From NCBI GenBank assembly GCA_021234155.1, contig JAJEKV010000020.1, positions 4,820,563 to 4,884,562 of the forward strand: a stretch of 64,000 nt of DNA, read 5' to 3'. The translations under genes and the position numbers were made by a program. The DNA is from Isoetes taiwanensis (taxonomy: Eukaryota > Streptophyta > Lycopodiopsida > Isoetales > Isoetaceae). Numbering within the stretch: position 1 is the first letter of the stretch; every line of letters begins with the position of its first letter. Positions 48,389-61,842 of this stretch are shown here, piece after piece. The notes below the pieces were generated by a model. The model was given only the letters and a program-made list of their open reading frames with translations, did not search any database and had not been told where the DNA came from.

Positions 48389-51300
48389 GTAGAATTCAAT
48401 GAGGTACCATTGATTTTTTTGAAGGTATCAGTGAACCTTAGAAGATGAAATCTGCATTGGCCTTGATCAATCTCTTTGCCTGTCTTCAATAAGACTAGGA
48501 TTTCTACTTGTACAGATAGTTACGGAAGATTACTGTGTAGTTTTGCTTAAGATCAGATAATCTTTAAACCTTGCGAGGAATTTCTCATTCTGCCAGTTGT
48601 GATCTGTTGATCATATAGAGTCATAAGGGCTGATCAGTGATCACATAGAGGCAATGTTTTTGGTTACTATTCTTGGGAAGGCAGTTTTTATCTTCTCCTA
48701 TTGTGAATAAAAGGCTAAGAGTACTAATGTGCTCTTCCATTTTGAATGACCCTTTTTAATGGAGTGGAAGAATGATATTCTGCAATGCATTTGTTTCTGT
48801 TGATTCTATGTCTGTACGTCCAAAATGAACTGTAACAGTGAGTTTACTTTTACATAATGGAGTGTGAAACAATGATATATTTCATTGCAAATGTTTCTGT
48901 TGATTCTATGTCTGTACGTCCAAAATGGAATGCAACATGGTTTCCCTTTTTTTTGATTAAAGATGTGATTCTTAACACATTCAAACCAATTATCTGAATT
49001 TTCAAGCTATATTGAATTAAGTAGATATGTTCTTTAATCATGTGATTAACAGATCGACCTCTGGTGAGAGAAGGCATCCTTGCATGAATTTATCGACTTG
49101 TCGCTCATAATCCAGCCAAAAAACCAAGGGGGCTTTTCAGCCTGGCATGGTTAATTTTAAGGAATGCATACCATTTGCTCTCCTGGCATCTCCACTCAAA
49201 TGTTTTAAGGCTGCCCTGTCTGGCATGAGTAAACATAAACAATATAGGAACAGAAGGGCCCATTTGCTAGCATGTAGGTCCTTGGAAGTGGCTCTCCAAG
49301 ACAATCAAAAGCCAGAAATATTAAAATGGCCACAATCCCCAGAACAAGAGTTTAAAATTGCACTCTAAACATGCTCGAATCTTCGTATTGCCATAGATTA
49401 AAGCAATCAAACTCTAACCTTTAACCAGTCAACTCTAATCCATCATCCTGCACCACAATACTACACTAGACTAGCCCACACTACACTACACCACGTCCCA
49501 GCCCCTTGGATTTCTACAAGCAAGTGACTTGCACTTGGATTTCTTCAATCAGCCACATTGAATTAATAAAAAATCACGCTATTCCATGGATTGGATTGAA
49601 ACTCCAAATCTTGGGAGTAAAGCAATCCCTTTGTGCGACCTGACTGGCCAACTTACAGTCCTTAAATGTGGTTAAATGTGATACGACCCTAGCCGTCTAA
49701 GCCAATGACTAACATGGATTATCTTAATGGTGGAGTCTGTGCATTTATTTATATAAAACATGCCAGTGGAGACAAGCCATATATAGATCATATGCATAGA
49801 TAAGATAAAAAAAACGTGGTTTAAGTTCATTGTCATTGCCTTGTGATCTGGACTCTGCTGGAACTAGTGCCTGCATTAGTTAAGGTTATTGCAGCGACAA
49901 TTTATAATCCCACTCCTTATTCAACGTCAACCCAATTCTTGAATTACTACAAGAAACTCCAAAAACTGCTTGTTATCCACATTGAAATATTAAAATTTTA
50001 GACAATCTGAGGGGAAGAGTCATTTTATACTATTCATTGAAGTGACCTAGAAATTTCATGATGCGAGAAAGAAAAGCAAGGCCTGGGGTTTTGATCAGAA
50101 AGGAAGAAGTGCGTGAAGAAGCAAGGGATCTTATGTCGGTAGTCTAAGTTGTGTTACGTTTAATGCGACAATGAAAGATGCTGCACTCGTGCAACGAGAA
50201 TACAAGTCACTCGTTGCAAATATATAAATATAAATCCAACCGTTTGGAAGGCCTAGAGGAAAAACAACCCTACATTTTTTAATCACAGATTAAACAACCC
50301 TAAAATTCTTGGTTTTAGCTCTAATTCCTCTCCCTAAAGACCAGACAAAAAAGGGGCCCTCCAATTCCTCTATTCTTCAACCACAGGAGCTGAGAGAAAA
50401 GAAAAAAGGCAGGAAAAACAAGTCAGGGGTCAAAACAAGCGTCTGGCCATGTCTGCGGATGTGCGCAATTTAGATATACAATCCAACAATCCCTTTTTTT
50501 GCATTTATAAGCCTCTGCCTAACTCAAAGCTTACTAAGTACTGCTGCAGCAGAGCATGATCGGGTCAAACGAAAAACCGTGGAAAGGGGTCTTCATGTCG
50601 AATGCCTACCTTCTGATAAGTGGCAGATCTGTCGCGTTTTGGGCTTGTTTTTTTCCTTGAAAATCCCAACCGGGTGGGGTCCTGGTCTACGTTGTCCTGG
50701 GCCCTTGCTCTTCTCGCCCTCTAGTCCGGCGTCCTTCTCCGCCATAGCCGACGGCGCAGCTTGTGCTGCCATAGCCGTGTGTTTTCGTCATGGATCTGGG
50801 CCACACGTGGGTCTATTTGGGCCTTTGTGGACCGTTGGCCAACATATGGACCTCAACCACCTCCCCAACCTACCATTAAAAAAAAGGGCAAAAAGAAAAG
50901 AAAAAGAAAAGAAAAACCATCACCATATGTACACCAGCTAAAGTTTAAAAAAGAGAGAAAAAAAAAAGCAACACTTGTACCCCCCACCCTTTTTACCCCC
51001 AACACCACAACCTAGTGAGAGAATTGAGAATCTAACATACCTATATACCTTACCATCATCTGGCTCCCCTCGTGCTCCCAGTTTTCCATCATCCCTTCTT
51101 TTCACCCCTGACCATATCCAGCTCTACGATTCATCTGCCACCTCCCTCCATCCTTCCTCTTCCGTATTCTACATCATCAATCAGCTTTAGCAACCCAATT
51201 GTCTATCATCGATATCATCTCGCAACCCAATTGTCTATCACAATATCATATCATCAGTATCACATCTCATATCTTATTCATATCAAGTTTAGGTCACGCT

Positions 51301-54300
51301 ACAATGATAGGATTTCAATCTTATTACTTCCATCAACCGGTGCTCATATCAAAATTGGGATTCTAAATAGCTACCCTTATTATCTGGTTTATGTCGTTGG
51401 CCAAAGTTGGGATTCTAAATAGGTACCTTTATAATCTGGTTTACGTCTTCTGTCTTCTGACTGTGTGAAGCTGTTGGGACCATATAAAGCTTAAAGATTA
51501 GGTTCAATGGCATGTATGCATGTCGTACTTGTTGATAATGGATATAAGGTGGGATGTAACATAAATATTGAGTAGTTGACAAGGGATCTCATTAGTCTAT
51601 TTGGTGAAATGTCTATGCCATTGGTAGGTTTGGCTTGGGTGAATGTTGGTTGGATGTACAACTTGGACTGTTGTGGTTGTGCATCAGAACATATCTAGAC
51701 TTATCACACATAATTTCAAAGCCATACATCAAAGATGATTGTAGCTTTTGGGCAGCGCAACCAAGATTTATTTTGCCCTCATAAACAATTGGGATTGTTG
51801 GGTGCATTATCCATGGTTCGATCAATTTCATGGAACTCTTAGAAGCATTTGACTAAAAATAAAAGCTAGTTAGTTAGAAATTGTAGAAATTTTCCATATC
51901 TAAACTGAGAGTAGTTTAGACATTATTAAGCATATAAGTGAATCGAGAGCTATAAGAAACTTACATTGCCATGTCAAGGAACTTCCCCAAACCTTGGTCA
52001 TATTCCATTGTATTTTTATTGCTTATAGGCGGTTATTCACTATTGTCTATCTACTTGATTATGTGGCAATGCATGCTCTTTATAGTCTTTACACCTTTTG
52101 AGGTCGAATATCATTTAGATACAAAGGGATAGATTGCTTCACTCCTCTTCTTCCTCTTTTAGTGAGTATAGACACAATATTACTAATCATACATGTCGTT
52201 AAAAATTACTTTAATTCATTGGTCCCTACTGGACGTTAAAAAAATTAATCTTTTCCTTCTATTTTTTTAACAGACTTACCTAACTGGCCCTATTTTTGTG
52301 ATTCTACATGTGGACATAAAAAGCTCACCCATCCATCCTATCCACGAGTTCATCTACCTAAGCAATGTTGAGTGACTTAAGCTTATCCATTGGACGTTTA
52401 AATTTTTCTCTTGTTGACAATTGTAAAAGGACGAAGATGGTTGTTGTGCGAGACCTTTGCAAATGAGCAAGTCAAAGGTATTGCACATCTGAAGCGACTC
52501 TTTTAAATCTTGTGATAGGATTGCTCCTGTTAAAGGGACCTGATCATGGAGGCAAAGAACCATGACAACTTTTGTCAATATAACTGTTCAGATTATTGAT
52601 AAGCAATCTGGCTTGTTTTAGACATTTAGATATAACAGGAGGGATGTCCTACCCTTTAGGGCTTTGATCATGCATGTTAGCAAGGAAAGACTTTATATGC
52701 AGGCTATTTCTATCTCAAATTATGCCTTATATGTACATCAGTTTGAGCCCAAATAATGTTGCTCGAGACATAAGTAAACTCGTGGAGGGTGCTGTACATA
52801 ATGGCTTTTGACAAATATTTTGTACACAGTGGCTTTAATCGAAGACGTCTGCCTTGGGAAGTATAACACGTAAAGATTGATGCGTGTGAATATTCTAAAC
52901 ATAAAGTAAAGTTATGGAGATCCTTCCTATTTTCAAAATGGACAACCCTTGCTATTTTTCGTGGAAACCCTTCCTATCTTTCAAAGCAAGAAGTTCGAAA
53001 GGGTTTCCACAGAAAATGGATATGCTTCCTGGTTTTAATGAAAGCCGAAAGTGGTTTCCAAAACATGGAAGGGTTTCTATGGGAGGCGGACTCAAATCAG
53101 ACATACATAAACCATTGGCCTTGTCATGCTTTTCTTAATGTACTTTGCTGCAGCTCAAGTTAACTGTTGGCATTAGAAGAATGTTCAATCATTTCTCATA
53201 AGATGAAACTTGAGGATATGGAGTCAAGCAAGTTTACACTTATCTATATCCTCAAATCAGACTCAGTACCCTCATTGAAAATTTAGCAATGGTCATGGAA
53301 GAAGGGGCAAAAGTAAGATTGAAGCTGCTAGAGACTTAAGATAAGAATGTTTCCACTCGAAATTAACAAATTCAATTTTTTCATTCTAACTAGAGATGGT
53401 AGTGGAGTAAATTCACACAACATGTTGGTAATGGGGCAGGCTAAGGAGTCCTTTCAATGTTTTGAAAAAAAAAACTTGCAAAGTTGTAAAACAAGACAAG
53501 TTTAATTTTATTCTCGATGAAATCGCGCATATTTACTGCATGAAGGTCGCATCACTCTTCTACACTTCTACACTTTTGCATGGTTGATCTTGTAGGTTGC
53601 TAGCTGAAGTAGAAGATGCCTCATAATGTCCATTCAATGGCAGGTCAACCCTCCAGTATTTTGATCTGATTTTAAACTGGATTAGCTGATTTTTACCAAT
53701 ATTTTGATCATGCAGGATGTTTCAAAGAACCAGAAGAAGTGTTATAGGGTCAACCAAATGTTTGTGTTGGACATCATTGCCTAAATCCTACAGAATGCAT
53801 GGGAACAAAGACTGTAGAAAATTGAGTTTCACTGAGATTATCCACCACCTAGATTCTTATTTTGGGACTCATATCATATATTTACTGAATTGGAGCAAAG
53901 GAAAGCTTAGATGCATCATGGAAAGGTCATGATTTTTTGAAAGCATATCCCTGAATACTGCAAATGTGTTTTATCTACCACATATTAGAAGTACATATAT
54001 TGTTTGCTTTCTTCTATTCTATTCTATTCTATTCTTGCATCGCTACTATAAATTTGTGACTATTAGGTCGTTTGGAGTTGCATTTGTTCAGAAACGTTTC
54101 GGATTGTAAGTCTACAGAACATTATCCAAGTTACCTTCAAGCAGTCCTGGCTCGATACGACATGTATGATTTAAAGATATGCCAAAAGATATGGCACCAA
54201 TGTTCTTCTAAATAAGCATTATGTCTAAGTATAGAAGTCAATAATTATGTCCAAGATACCACAAGTATAAATAAGGGACCAACTTCTACACCTTCTTATC

Positions 54301-54856
54301 CATTGGCAACGTCCATATTTCTTAGCACATCATTGAATCTAGGTCTTGTTCCATGAAGTAGGAACTTAAGAATGATGCATGACTATGGTTATTCGAAGCA
54401 AACGACTTATGTCCTAATGAAAACTTTATATTCATAAAATAAATTCCGACTATCAATTTAACAAGCAAGTTTGTCCAAGTGACTTTATGCATCATAATCT
54501 TCAAACCCAACACATAGACTAATGATTTTGTTCACATATAAAGCAATGCAAAAATAGTATATTGCACTCAAATGAGATAATGCAAATAAAGACAAACGTT
54601 TCCTTATACTAAGGCATAAGCAGCAAACTACTACTTACAACATGCATAACAATAGGCCTCGTGTAAACAATGATGTCTGATAACAAAGGGGTTGTACTAC
54701 AACTGGCTTAATGGTATTGGACATTACATTGCCAATGCTAGGTAATGAAAGATGATATCAAATGATCAACTAATATTTTATCTATGTAAAGTTGGTTGTT
54801 TTATAACCTTCCGTCCTTGTGATGTAATTTTCCTATGATAAATAAAAAATCCTTAC
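48389..54856. other. 6.5 kb without a recognised gene
   Basis: Includes the 3' UTR of the U-box gene (about 48389-48760). A short duplication follows (about 48770-48830 and 48870-48930, sharing TGTCTGTACGTCCAAAATG). There is a purine-rich tract at 50876-50915, a foldback at 52954-53017 and (TTCTA)4 at 54013-54034. The remaining frames are short, overlap on both strands and match nothing. Confidence 0.5.
52954..53017. repeat. 64-bp foldback
   Basis: GTGGAAACCCTT (52961-52972) pairs perfectly with AAGGGTTTCCAC (52999-53010), and pairing extends outward over the ATTTT/AAAAT flanks. Confidence 0.8.
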
Positions 54857-55094
54857 CCCGGGGGATTCACATTTGTTGGGTGTATAGAACATGTGAGTTC
54901 AACTATAGGGGGCTTTTTTGACCATTTTACGTAGGCATACTTACCATTAGGGTTTTTTTTTCCACCACTATTTGGGGTAAACTATATAATGTAGGGGTAA
55001 ATTAGCTTTCATAAGTCAGTATACCAGGGGTGTTTTTGGCCACCCCTTGAACGCAGATGGCATATCCCCTTTGTTATAAGTGAATCCCCCCGGG
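54857..55094. mobile_element. 238-bp hAT-like MITE
   Basis: The ends CCCGGGGGATTCAC and GTGAATCCCCCCGGG are inverted repeats with one extra G. Flanks are ATCCTTAC (54849-54856) and ATCCTTCC (55095-55102), an 8-bp duplication with one mismatch, as made by hAT transposases. It has no coding capacity. Confidence 0.75.
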
Positions 55095-55848
55095 ATCCTT
55101 CCATTTCCTCAAAAAAGGGGAATATTTATTCTGCACTAGTGTACCTTCTGGCCCTTACATCTTTACTAAGATGATTGCTAAAGTAATGTGTCCAGTGATT
55201 GGTTGCAGGTAGGAGTGTTTCTTCCCCTATTGTATATTTTCTACTCTAAAGCATCTGTCAACTGCAAAGGAAATCGAATTGGTTATGCTTTATGTGTGAA
55301 AGAGGTTGGGTATGGAAAATAGAAGGCTCATGTAGTACCTAACATTGGCATTCTAATATTACAAAATCAGTTTATAGGAAGCTCCCTTTAAAACTTTGAA
55401 GTAGTTCTGGTAAATGATACCTTTTGTATCGGCAGAAACTATAATAGTTGATGTTGAGATTAATGTTCATAGCTGCATCTTAAGGACATATAGTAGATAA
55501 GATATAGATAATGCACAAGGCTTCTTGTGCGGTACAAAGCATGTAGAAAAGCATGCTTAATTCTAAGGTTTATATGAATTTTTGAAGGGTATTCTTCAAA
55601 GAAGGTTGTTAACCGTTAAACTGTTTCCAAGTACATGAGGTTAATACAGCGACATAAGCATGCTACATTCTACCACATGAAGTATTATTTAAAGACCACA
55701 AGTCGACCTAAGAAAGAGCCCAACACTGGATACTGGGTACTTGTATAATGTCTCAATAATTAATAAATGTCAACTTAGATGCATTCATTTTTACCTCAAA
55801 TTGTATTCTTTACCTGATTGAGTTCTCGTGGACGTAAAAATTCCATCC

Positions 55849-55892
55849 ATCCACCTACCTACCTACCTACCTATCTATCTATCTATCTATCT
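55849..55892. repeat. (CCTA)n(TCTA)n microsatellite, unit 1
   Basis: A short CCTA array passes into a TCTA array inside duplication unit 1. Confidence 0.9.
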
Positions 55893-56619
55893 AGTTTTGA
55901 TAAAAAGAAAGAGGAAATATAATCCATTCTAGAAGTACTAGTTTAGGTACTTTGGCGGGTCCTAAATTGGACACCTGTAGCATGCTTATGTCCATGTACC
56001 TGTGCATGATATATCAGTTTGATCTGCCACTTATGTAGTCTCCTATATAATGGACGAATTTTTTTTTTTTTGAAGTCTTTTAATGGAAAAAAAAAAAACA
56101 TGTTGTATACAATGGTCTTTGAATACATAAAGAGAAACTTATGAATATTGTTGTAATGCCTTTCAATTGAGCCTACACACAAGTTACTAGATTGAACCTG
56201 ACATGAAGCACAACTCTTGATCTGAAACTAAAGGTTTTTCAGCTACATGGGAATATAAAAACCATGTTATGACCTATGCTTCTCATTAGGGGGGGCTCAC
56301 AGCATGCTTAATTCTAAGGTTTATATGAATTTTTGAAGGGTACTCTTCTGGTGACTTGATCAACCAAAGAAGGTTATTAATTGTTACCTTAAACTGTTTC
56401 CTGGTACATGAGGTTAATATAGCGACATAAGCATGCTACATTCTACCATATGAAGTATTATTTAAAGACCACAAGTCGACCTAAGAAAGAGGCCAACACT
56501 GGATACTGGGTACTTGTATAATGTCTCAATAACTAATAAATGTTAACTTAGATGCATTCATTTTTACCTCAAATTGTATTCTTTACCCGATTGAGTTCCT
56601 GTAGACGTAAAAATTATAT

Positions 56620-56805
56620 CTATCTACCTACCTACCTACCTACCTACCTACCTACCCACCTCCCTACCTCCCTGCTTGCCTACCTACCTCCCCTCACTTT
56701 TTGCTCCTTCACTTTTTTTTGCTGCACCTTTGCTGCTGCCACTTTGCTGCCTGCTTTTGCTGCTGCTGCCTGCCTACCTACCTACCTACCTACCTACCTA
56801 CCTAC

Positions 56806-56852
<47 letters not shown>
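56620..56852. repeat. (CTAC)n...(CTAT)n compound microsatellite, unit 2
   Basis: CTAC repeats (about 56625-56690), a TGCTGC-rich spacer (about 56700-56770) and CTAC then CTAT repeats (about 56771-56850). They explain Leu-Pro-Thr-Tyr repeats in spurious ORFs. Confidence 0.95.
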
Positions 56853-56853
<1 letters not shown>

Positions 56854-57303
56854 ACTTTAACCTTGAACACTAACATGCTTTTAACATTTATTTTGAACTT
56901 TTGAACAAGTTTTGATAAAAAGAAAGAGGAAATAGTATCCATTCTAGAAGTACTAGTTTAAGTACTTTGGCGGGTCCTAAATTGGACACCTGTAGCATGC
57001 TTATGTCCATGTACCTGTGCATGATATATCAGTTAGATCTACCACTATTATATTCTCCTATATAATGGATGGGAAAACTTTTTGAAGTCTTTTGCTGGAA
57101 ACAAAAACATGTTGTATACAATGGTCTTTGAATATATAAAGAGAACTTATTAATATTATTGTCATGCCTTTCAACTGGGCCTGTGCACAAGTTACTAGAT
57201 TGAACCTGACATAAAGCACAACTCTTGATCTGAGACTAAAGGTTTTTCAACTACATGGGAATGTAAAAACCATGTTATGACCTATGCTTCTCATTAGGGG
57301 GGC

Positions 57304-58505
57304 TTACATAAACCATCATAACTTCCAATAGATAGCTAGGCATTTTACTCGTCCCAACGGTTTCTTGACACAATAATTACATATGATAAGTGAGGGTAGG
57401 CACAAACTACCCACGAACAGAAAATAAAATAAGGGTTAATCCAGTTATACGGTCCTAAGGGTTAATCTATTCTATATTTGAAACTCAAGCGGCTTTCATG
57501 CTTTTACCATCTATGTTTTCAAAGACATCATTATTATTAAGAATAGAATAGAATAGATCAAAAGTACGAAAGTAAATCTCATGCCTCTTGAACTTCGTTT
57601 GTTGAGAACCAAGACCATGTCATTTCCTACATAAATTAATCATTTAAAAATACCAAAGCTCTAATACTTTTTGTCAAGAGGTGAGTATCTGTGAAAAGGA
57701 TGCGGGCCTCTCCGTAAAGATGGTAGTGGGTAGTCTTTGCCTTGTGGTGATAATACATGTCCCTAAAGAAGGGAGATTGGGCTTCCGAGAGCAGCCTATT
57801 GTAGCAAAGTAGAAACCTATAATCGTAAGGGCTTGATAGCCATTGAGGAAGAAGGGCTTCATGTTCAGCAGATCCAGAGTGATACGAGTATTGAGTGGCC
57901 ACATATGAGCATTATGACTAGTGTCAAGTCTAATAGTGGAAATGTGGAAACAAATAAGCTTCGTACATTTTATATCTTTTTTTTTTTCCGTAGATCACAA
58001 TCTTGATTCTACTTAACTTTTGAAGAATGTAAAAATGTATCAATATTAGAATCCCATCGATCCGAGCCATCAGATCGGCATTCTCGAATGGGCGAGCATG
58101 CATCTCTTGCATGCATGCATTGCATGCATTTTCTGTGGCTCTGGTTCATTTGGGATCGCTATTTCTTGCAGCTTCTTCATCGTCTTCGCATCGGCGTTTT
58201 CTCCTCTCTCAGCAGTTCCCTTGACTCCCACCCACCCTCCCTTAATGTGTATATTATTGTAAATGTTGTTTTTGTTGCGTGGCACGCATGACCAGCCCTT
58301 CGCTTTTTCGAGGTTGTTTTTTTGTCGCGTGGCACGCGTGACCAGCCCCTCGCTTTTCGAGGTTGTTGTTTTCTTATCTTTATGTTTTAGTTTGTTGATG
58401 TGCAGGTACAGCAGGATGCGCGATTCCGTCTTCTTCAGGCTTCGGGGGTTTCTTTGTGGGAGCATTTGTTTTTGCAGCCTTACGTCGTGTCCAAGCCCCT
58501 TGCAA
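57304..58505. other. No gene recognised; short tandem repeat
   Basis: A unit of about 49 bp occurs twice (58269-58366) with GCGTGGCACGC and GACCAGCCC. The frame 57636-57904 (-) is open but unrecognised. The stretch from about 58130 to 58600 may be part of a transcript carrying the hairpin at 58506. Confidence 0.4.
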
Positions 58506-58576
58506 AGGGCTTATCACTAGGGTTTTTCCTCGAAAACCCGAAAGGGCGAGGTTTTTTAATCCTGGTGATAAGCTCT
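58506..58576 (+). other. ENE-like U-rich hairpin (copy F, independent locus)
   Basis: A 16-bp lower stem (58506-58521 with 58561-58576) pairs completely with two G.U. GUUUUU (58522-58527) faces UUUUUUAAU (58552-58560). CCTCG (58528-58532) pairs with CGAGG (58547-58551). An AAAA bulge (58533-58536) precedes a CCC-GAAA-GGG cap (58537-58546). The lower stem is unrelated in sequence to the LINE copies, yet the core and bulge are the same. The flanks match no element I recognise, so the host transcript is unknown. Confidence 0.65.
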
Positions 58577-59528
58577 CTGCAGGTACACTGAACCGATATC
58601 TGTAGAATTTTTTTGGAGTCCAGATGATATAACTGGATATTCTTTGTGTTTTTTCATTGTGGGTACCTTGTAAATATGCAGCTACCCACTCGAATGTCAC
58701 CGTGAAAAGAGATCACAACTCTATTATCATTTTTTCTAAGGTGTCCTTTAGAAATGCAAAATGTTTTCTAGTGTGCTTATTTTGTTTTCGGATTTTATTT
58801 TGTTGTAGTTGTTTATCATGGTCTTTTTGAATTTGGTCAAAAAGCAGAAAAACAATCATAAACAGGCACAACAAGCTTTTTTTTTTCTTCTTTTTTTTTT
58901 TCAATAGTAACAATACAAAAAACATAACATTTGGAAGTCAAGAAAAGCCTAAAAGGGGAGGGAGCTTTTGCAGAGGAGGCAGGTAGTATGGCTATTGCAA
59001 AGCCAAGAATCAATACAATCTTTGTGAAATGGATGTGCACAGTGTGGCATTCATCCAAACATATCTTCATCCTGCATATTCAACACAGAGCACTCTTAGT
59101 CTAAATTTGCGCTCAACTCTGAGTCTCTACTGCGGGATTTTTCTGTAATTGCCATAAGTAGGCCATAATCTTGGGCAAATTTCTAGGCAGATCTATATTT
59201 CTCAATTCATATATGTATCTACAATGTGTGGCCGCTTTGAAATGATCAAATGATCAAAATCGCTAGAACTGCAAAACCCAAAGCTTCTGAAAACTACAAA
59301 AGACTGACTAGCTAAAACTGGCAGAATCCCCTGCTCTCAGAGGCAGGGATAGATTCAGTACATGTTTCAAAAAACTTTTGTCTGTGTTTTGAAAGTATAA
59401 ACCATATCTTTTGTTGTTTTAAACCCAGCTAGAAAAAACGTTAGGTGCACCCACATCACCTACTGGATGCATCAACGTAGACATCGGTACATCTATGAGA
59501 CACATTGGATGCGTCGAGGAAACAAAAT
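58577..59528. other. No gene recognised
   Basis: AT-rich DNA with T runs at 58877-58902. Nothing is identified. Confidence 0.45.
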
Positions 59529-59538
59529 AAAATCAAAG

Positions 59539-59827
59539 TTTTTTTTTTTTTTTGAAGAACGTGTTTTACTTTATATTATACACTCAAAATATTACAAAGT
59601 ACTTCCAAAAGTAAGAAATATCCCTGAAGCATCAATCACTTTTAGATGATCACTCCATATTGGAAATTTAATACGATCAGGCCAATTGGAGATCTGAAAG
59701 CAATTATACAACTTCTTACGAATTTCTTGAAGTACCACCTGAGAAGAAATATGCTTATCATTAAAGACCTTTCTTCGCCTTCGCTTCCATACACTCCATA
59801 TTAGTCAAGACTTTGCCATGTGAAATG
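59539..59827 (-). mobile_element. 5'-truncated LINE insertion with target duplication
   Basis: The element starts with a T run (59539-59554, the poly(A) tail on the minus strand) and reads inward as the C-terminal end of an L1-type ORF2: VWKRRRRKVFNDK, then VVLQEIRKKLYN, in the minus frame around 59790-59645. AAAATCAAAG flanks it on both sides (59529-59538 and 59828-59837), possibly longer into the T runs. The clean duplication suggests a fairly recent insertion. Confidence 0.85.
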
Positions 59828-59837
59828 AAAATCAAAG

Positions 59838-61842
59838 TTTTTTTCTTGGTGCAAAAGCATTTAGTGGGTCATGCAAACACGCCGATTTATGTGCGGACGC
59901 GTTCAGTGGGTCCTGCTGCAGCAAAACTACGTTTTTTGTTGTACCGGGGTTCAATAAAAGTGTCGGCACAGAAGCCACTACATCCAAAAAACCATTGGAT
60001 GCAAAAAAAAATTTGAAAAAAAAAAAATTCCGCAGACTTGTCCAGTGAGTCTCGCGGATGTGGCAATATGCTGCATGGACGTACCAGAATTTCATTCTTC
60101 TGCGGATGCATCCTGTGAGTTTTTTGTCCGCATCAATTTTCAACGATTTCCCACAAGTGGTTTTTTTTTCACGTATAAAATGCGTATTTTTGTAAAAAGA
60201 ACAGAAGCTTCATACATTTCTTACCATGTCCCTGTTGAGGGAGGGCCAGTTGGCTGTCGATTCATTGGCCATGGCTGCCGCCGTGGCTAGTTGGAAAATC
60301 TTGGGGAGGCGACTTCGGAAAGGCTGCAGATCTGCGACCATGTGACAGGAGAACTGTTATGAGAGCTTCTTGTGCTGTAAGTATTTGGCTTTTGCTTTGC
60401 CAATGGTCCATGCTAAAAGAACTTTTTTTTTAACTTATAATTGTTTCTTTTCGACCAAAATTTTGTATAAGACATTTGCAAACCTTATGTTATGGCATGT
60501 GTACCCATGTGCCTTGAAGAACAACTCTTTTTTACTTGAGAAGGAAAGTAGTTTGACCTTCTCTATTATGGTTTCTTCAGAGAGAGTCTATTCTCAATAA
60601 AATACAAAACATTTTTTAGTGTGCTTATATGTGAATTTTTGGCATGTGTGTATACTTACCTTCAAGAACTACTCCATGTCACTTAAAGGACAGTACTTTG
60701 ACCTTCTCATTAATCTTGAAATGCAATTTAAGGTTCTGGTCAGTGTGGGACAGACTCTAAAAACCTAAAAACATGTGTGCTGTACAATTTAAATTAGTTA
60801 GAAGGAGTATACAAAAATCTATAAAAAATATAAAGAACCACATGGATTTTGACCGAAAAAATTCTGGAAAATTTTCTATGCCGAAAATTCTCAACTTTAA
60901 ATTCTTTGTCCGGCGCTAGTTTTGGTTATAAATTAGATACTAATGACATGCAAATTAAAATATTTGTGCGTTCCCTTTTGTGAATCTTCCTGTTTGTGTA
61001 CTTATCCAAGCAAAAGCAAACAAGCGGCCAAGTGGAATTTCACAATGTATAGTGTTACATTGACTTCAAGATACTTTGAAAGTGATTGCAAATCACATTC
61101 ATGATACCATTCACAAAGAAAGATGGATTATATTTTGTCACCGTCAACTTTTTAGAATTAAGTGGGCATTCTAAATTTGGAAGCATAAAGAAAAAGGAGA
61201 TGCTTTGTAAGATTTATTTATCCTGGTAGTTGTCTAAGATGAGCAAGAAAATTGGATTGAAATGTTTTTCATCCACCCAAAATATAGTGTACATATGGAG
61301 CATAGAAGACCTTTTAGAGATATCAAGAGATAAAGAGATTATTAAGATACATAAGAAGATTTCCTTCATGCTCTTGATATACAGGTCCACACCATCTGCT
61401 ACCTGCACTTCATGACCATATTCAAACTATCCACTCTTAAGTATCATAGTCTCTAGAGTATAGTTTTTTACAGCTAGTTCCGATCTTAGTTGTTGACTTA
61501 GTGTTCAGAATCCTTTGGAGACAGTTGATGCATCCGCATAAACTATAGAAGTGGACATAAAGGTCAAATTAAAAGTATTTTATTGAGGTAGGAATGTGAA
61601 CTCCTTCCAAAATGCACAATTGAACGTAACCTTTGGCAGGCTCACCAGCAATTTTAAGGGGCCTCTACACACTGAATGTACGCATTATTGTAGGAGGGCA
61701 GAGAACCAATCTAGAGAACTACTCAGAGAATCAACCTCTGGCGCTACTCCAATTCCAAGAGGCCTCTATGTATAGACTAGAGTGGGATTATATCTGCCTA
61801 TAGGGTGGAAATGCATATGCAGTATTTGATATTTCTTAGAAA
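59838..61842. other. No gene recognised
   Basis: AT-rich DNA. GTGGATGC/TTCAGTGGGTC-like phrases recur irregularly between 59460 and 60120, on both sides of the LINE insertion. No coding region is recognised. Confidence 0.45.

Larger units (their letters stand above)
55551..57303. repeat. Tandem duplication of a 0.75-1.0 kb unit
   Basis: Unit 1 is 55551-56301 and unit 2 is 56302-57303, starting with GCATGCTTAATTCTAAGG. They are largely identical. Unit 2 is about 250 bp longer because of an expanded CTAC/CTAT array and a TGCTGCTGCC-rich insert, and because unit 1 has lost a CTTTTGAAC-containing block. A diverged third copy lies at about 6540-6890. Confidence 0.9.

Noticed and set aside
54013-54034. 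Further copy of the U-hairpin LINE from its TTCTA tail
   Set aside because: No hairpin or family sequence precedes the tail, so it is listed only as a microsatellite; the same holds for the AATAG run at 57541.
56552-56904. Leu-Pro-Thr-Tyr/Ser-Ile-Tyr-Leu repeat ORFs
   Set aside because: They are readings of the CTAC/CTAT arrays in three frames.
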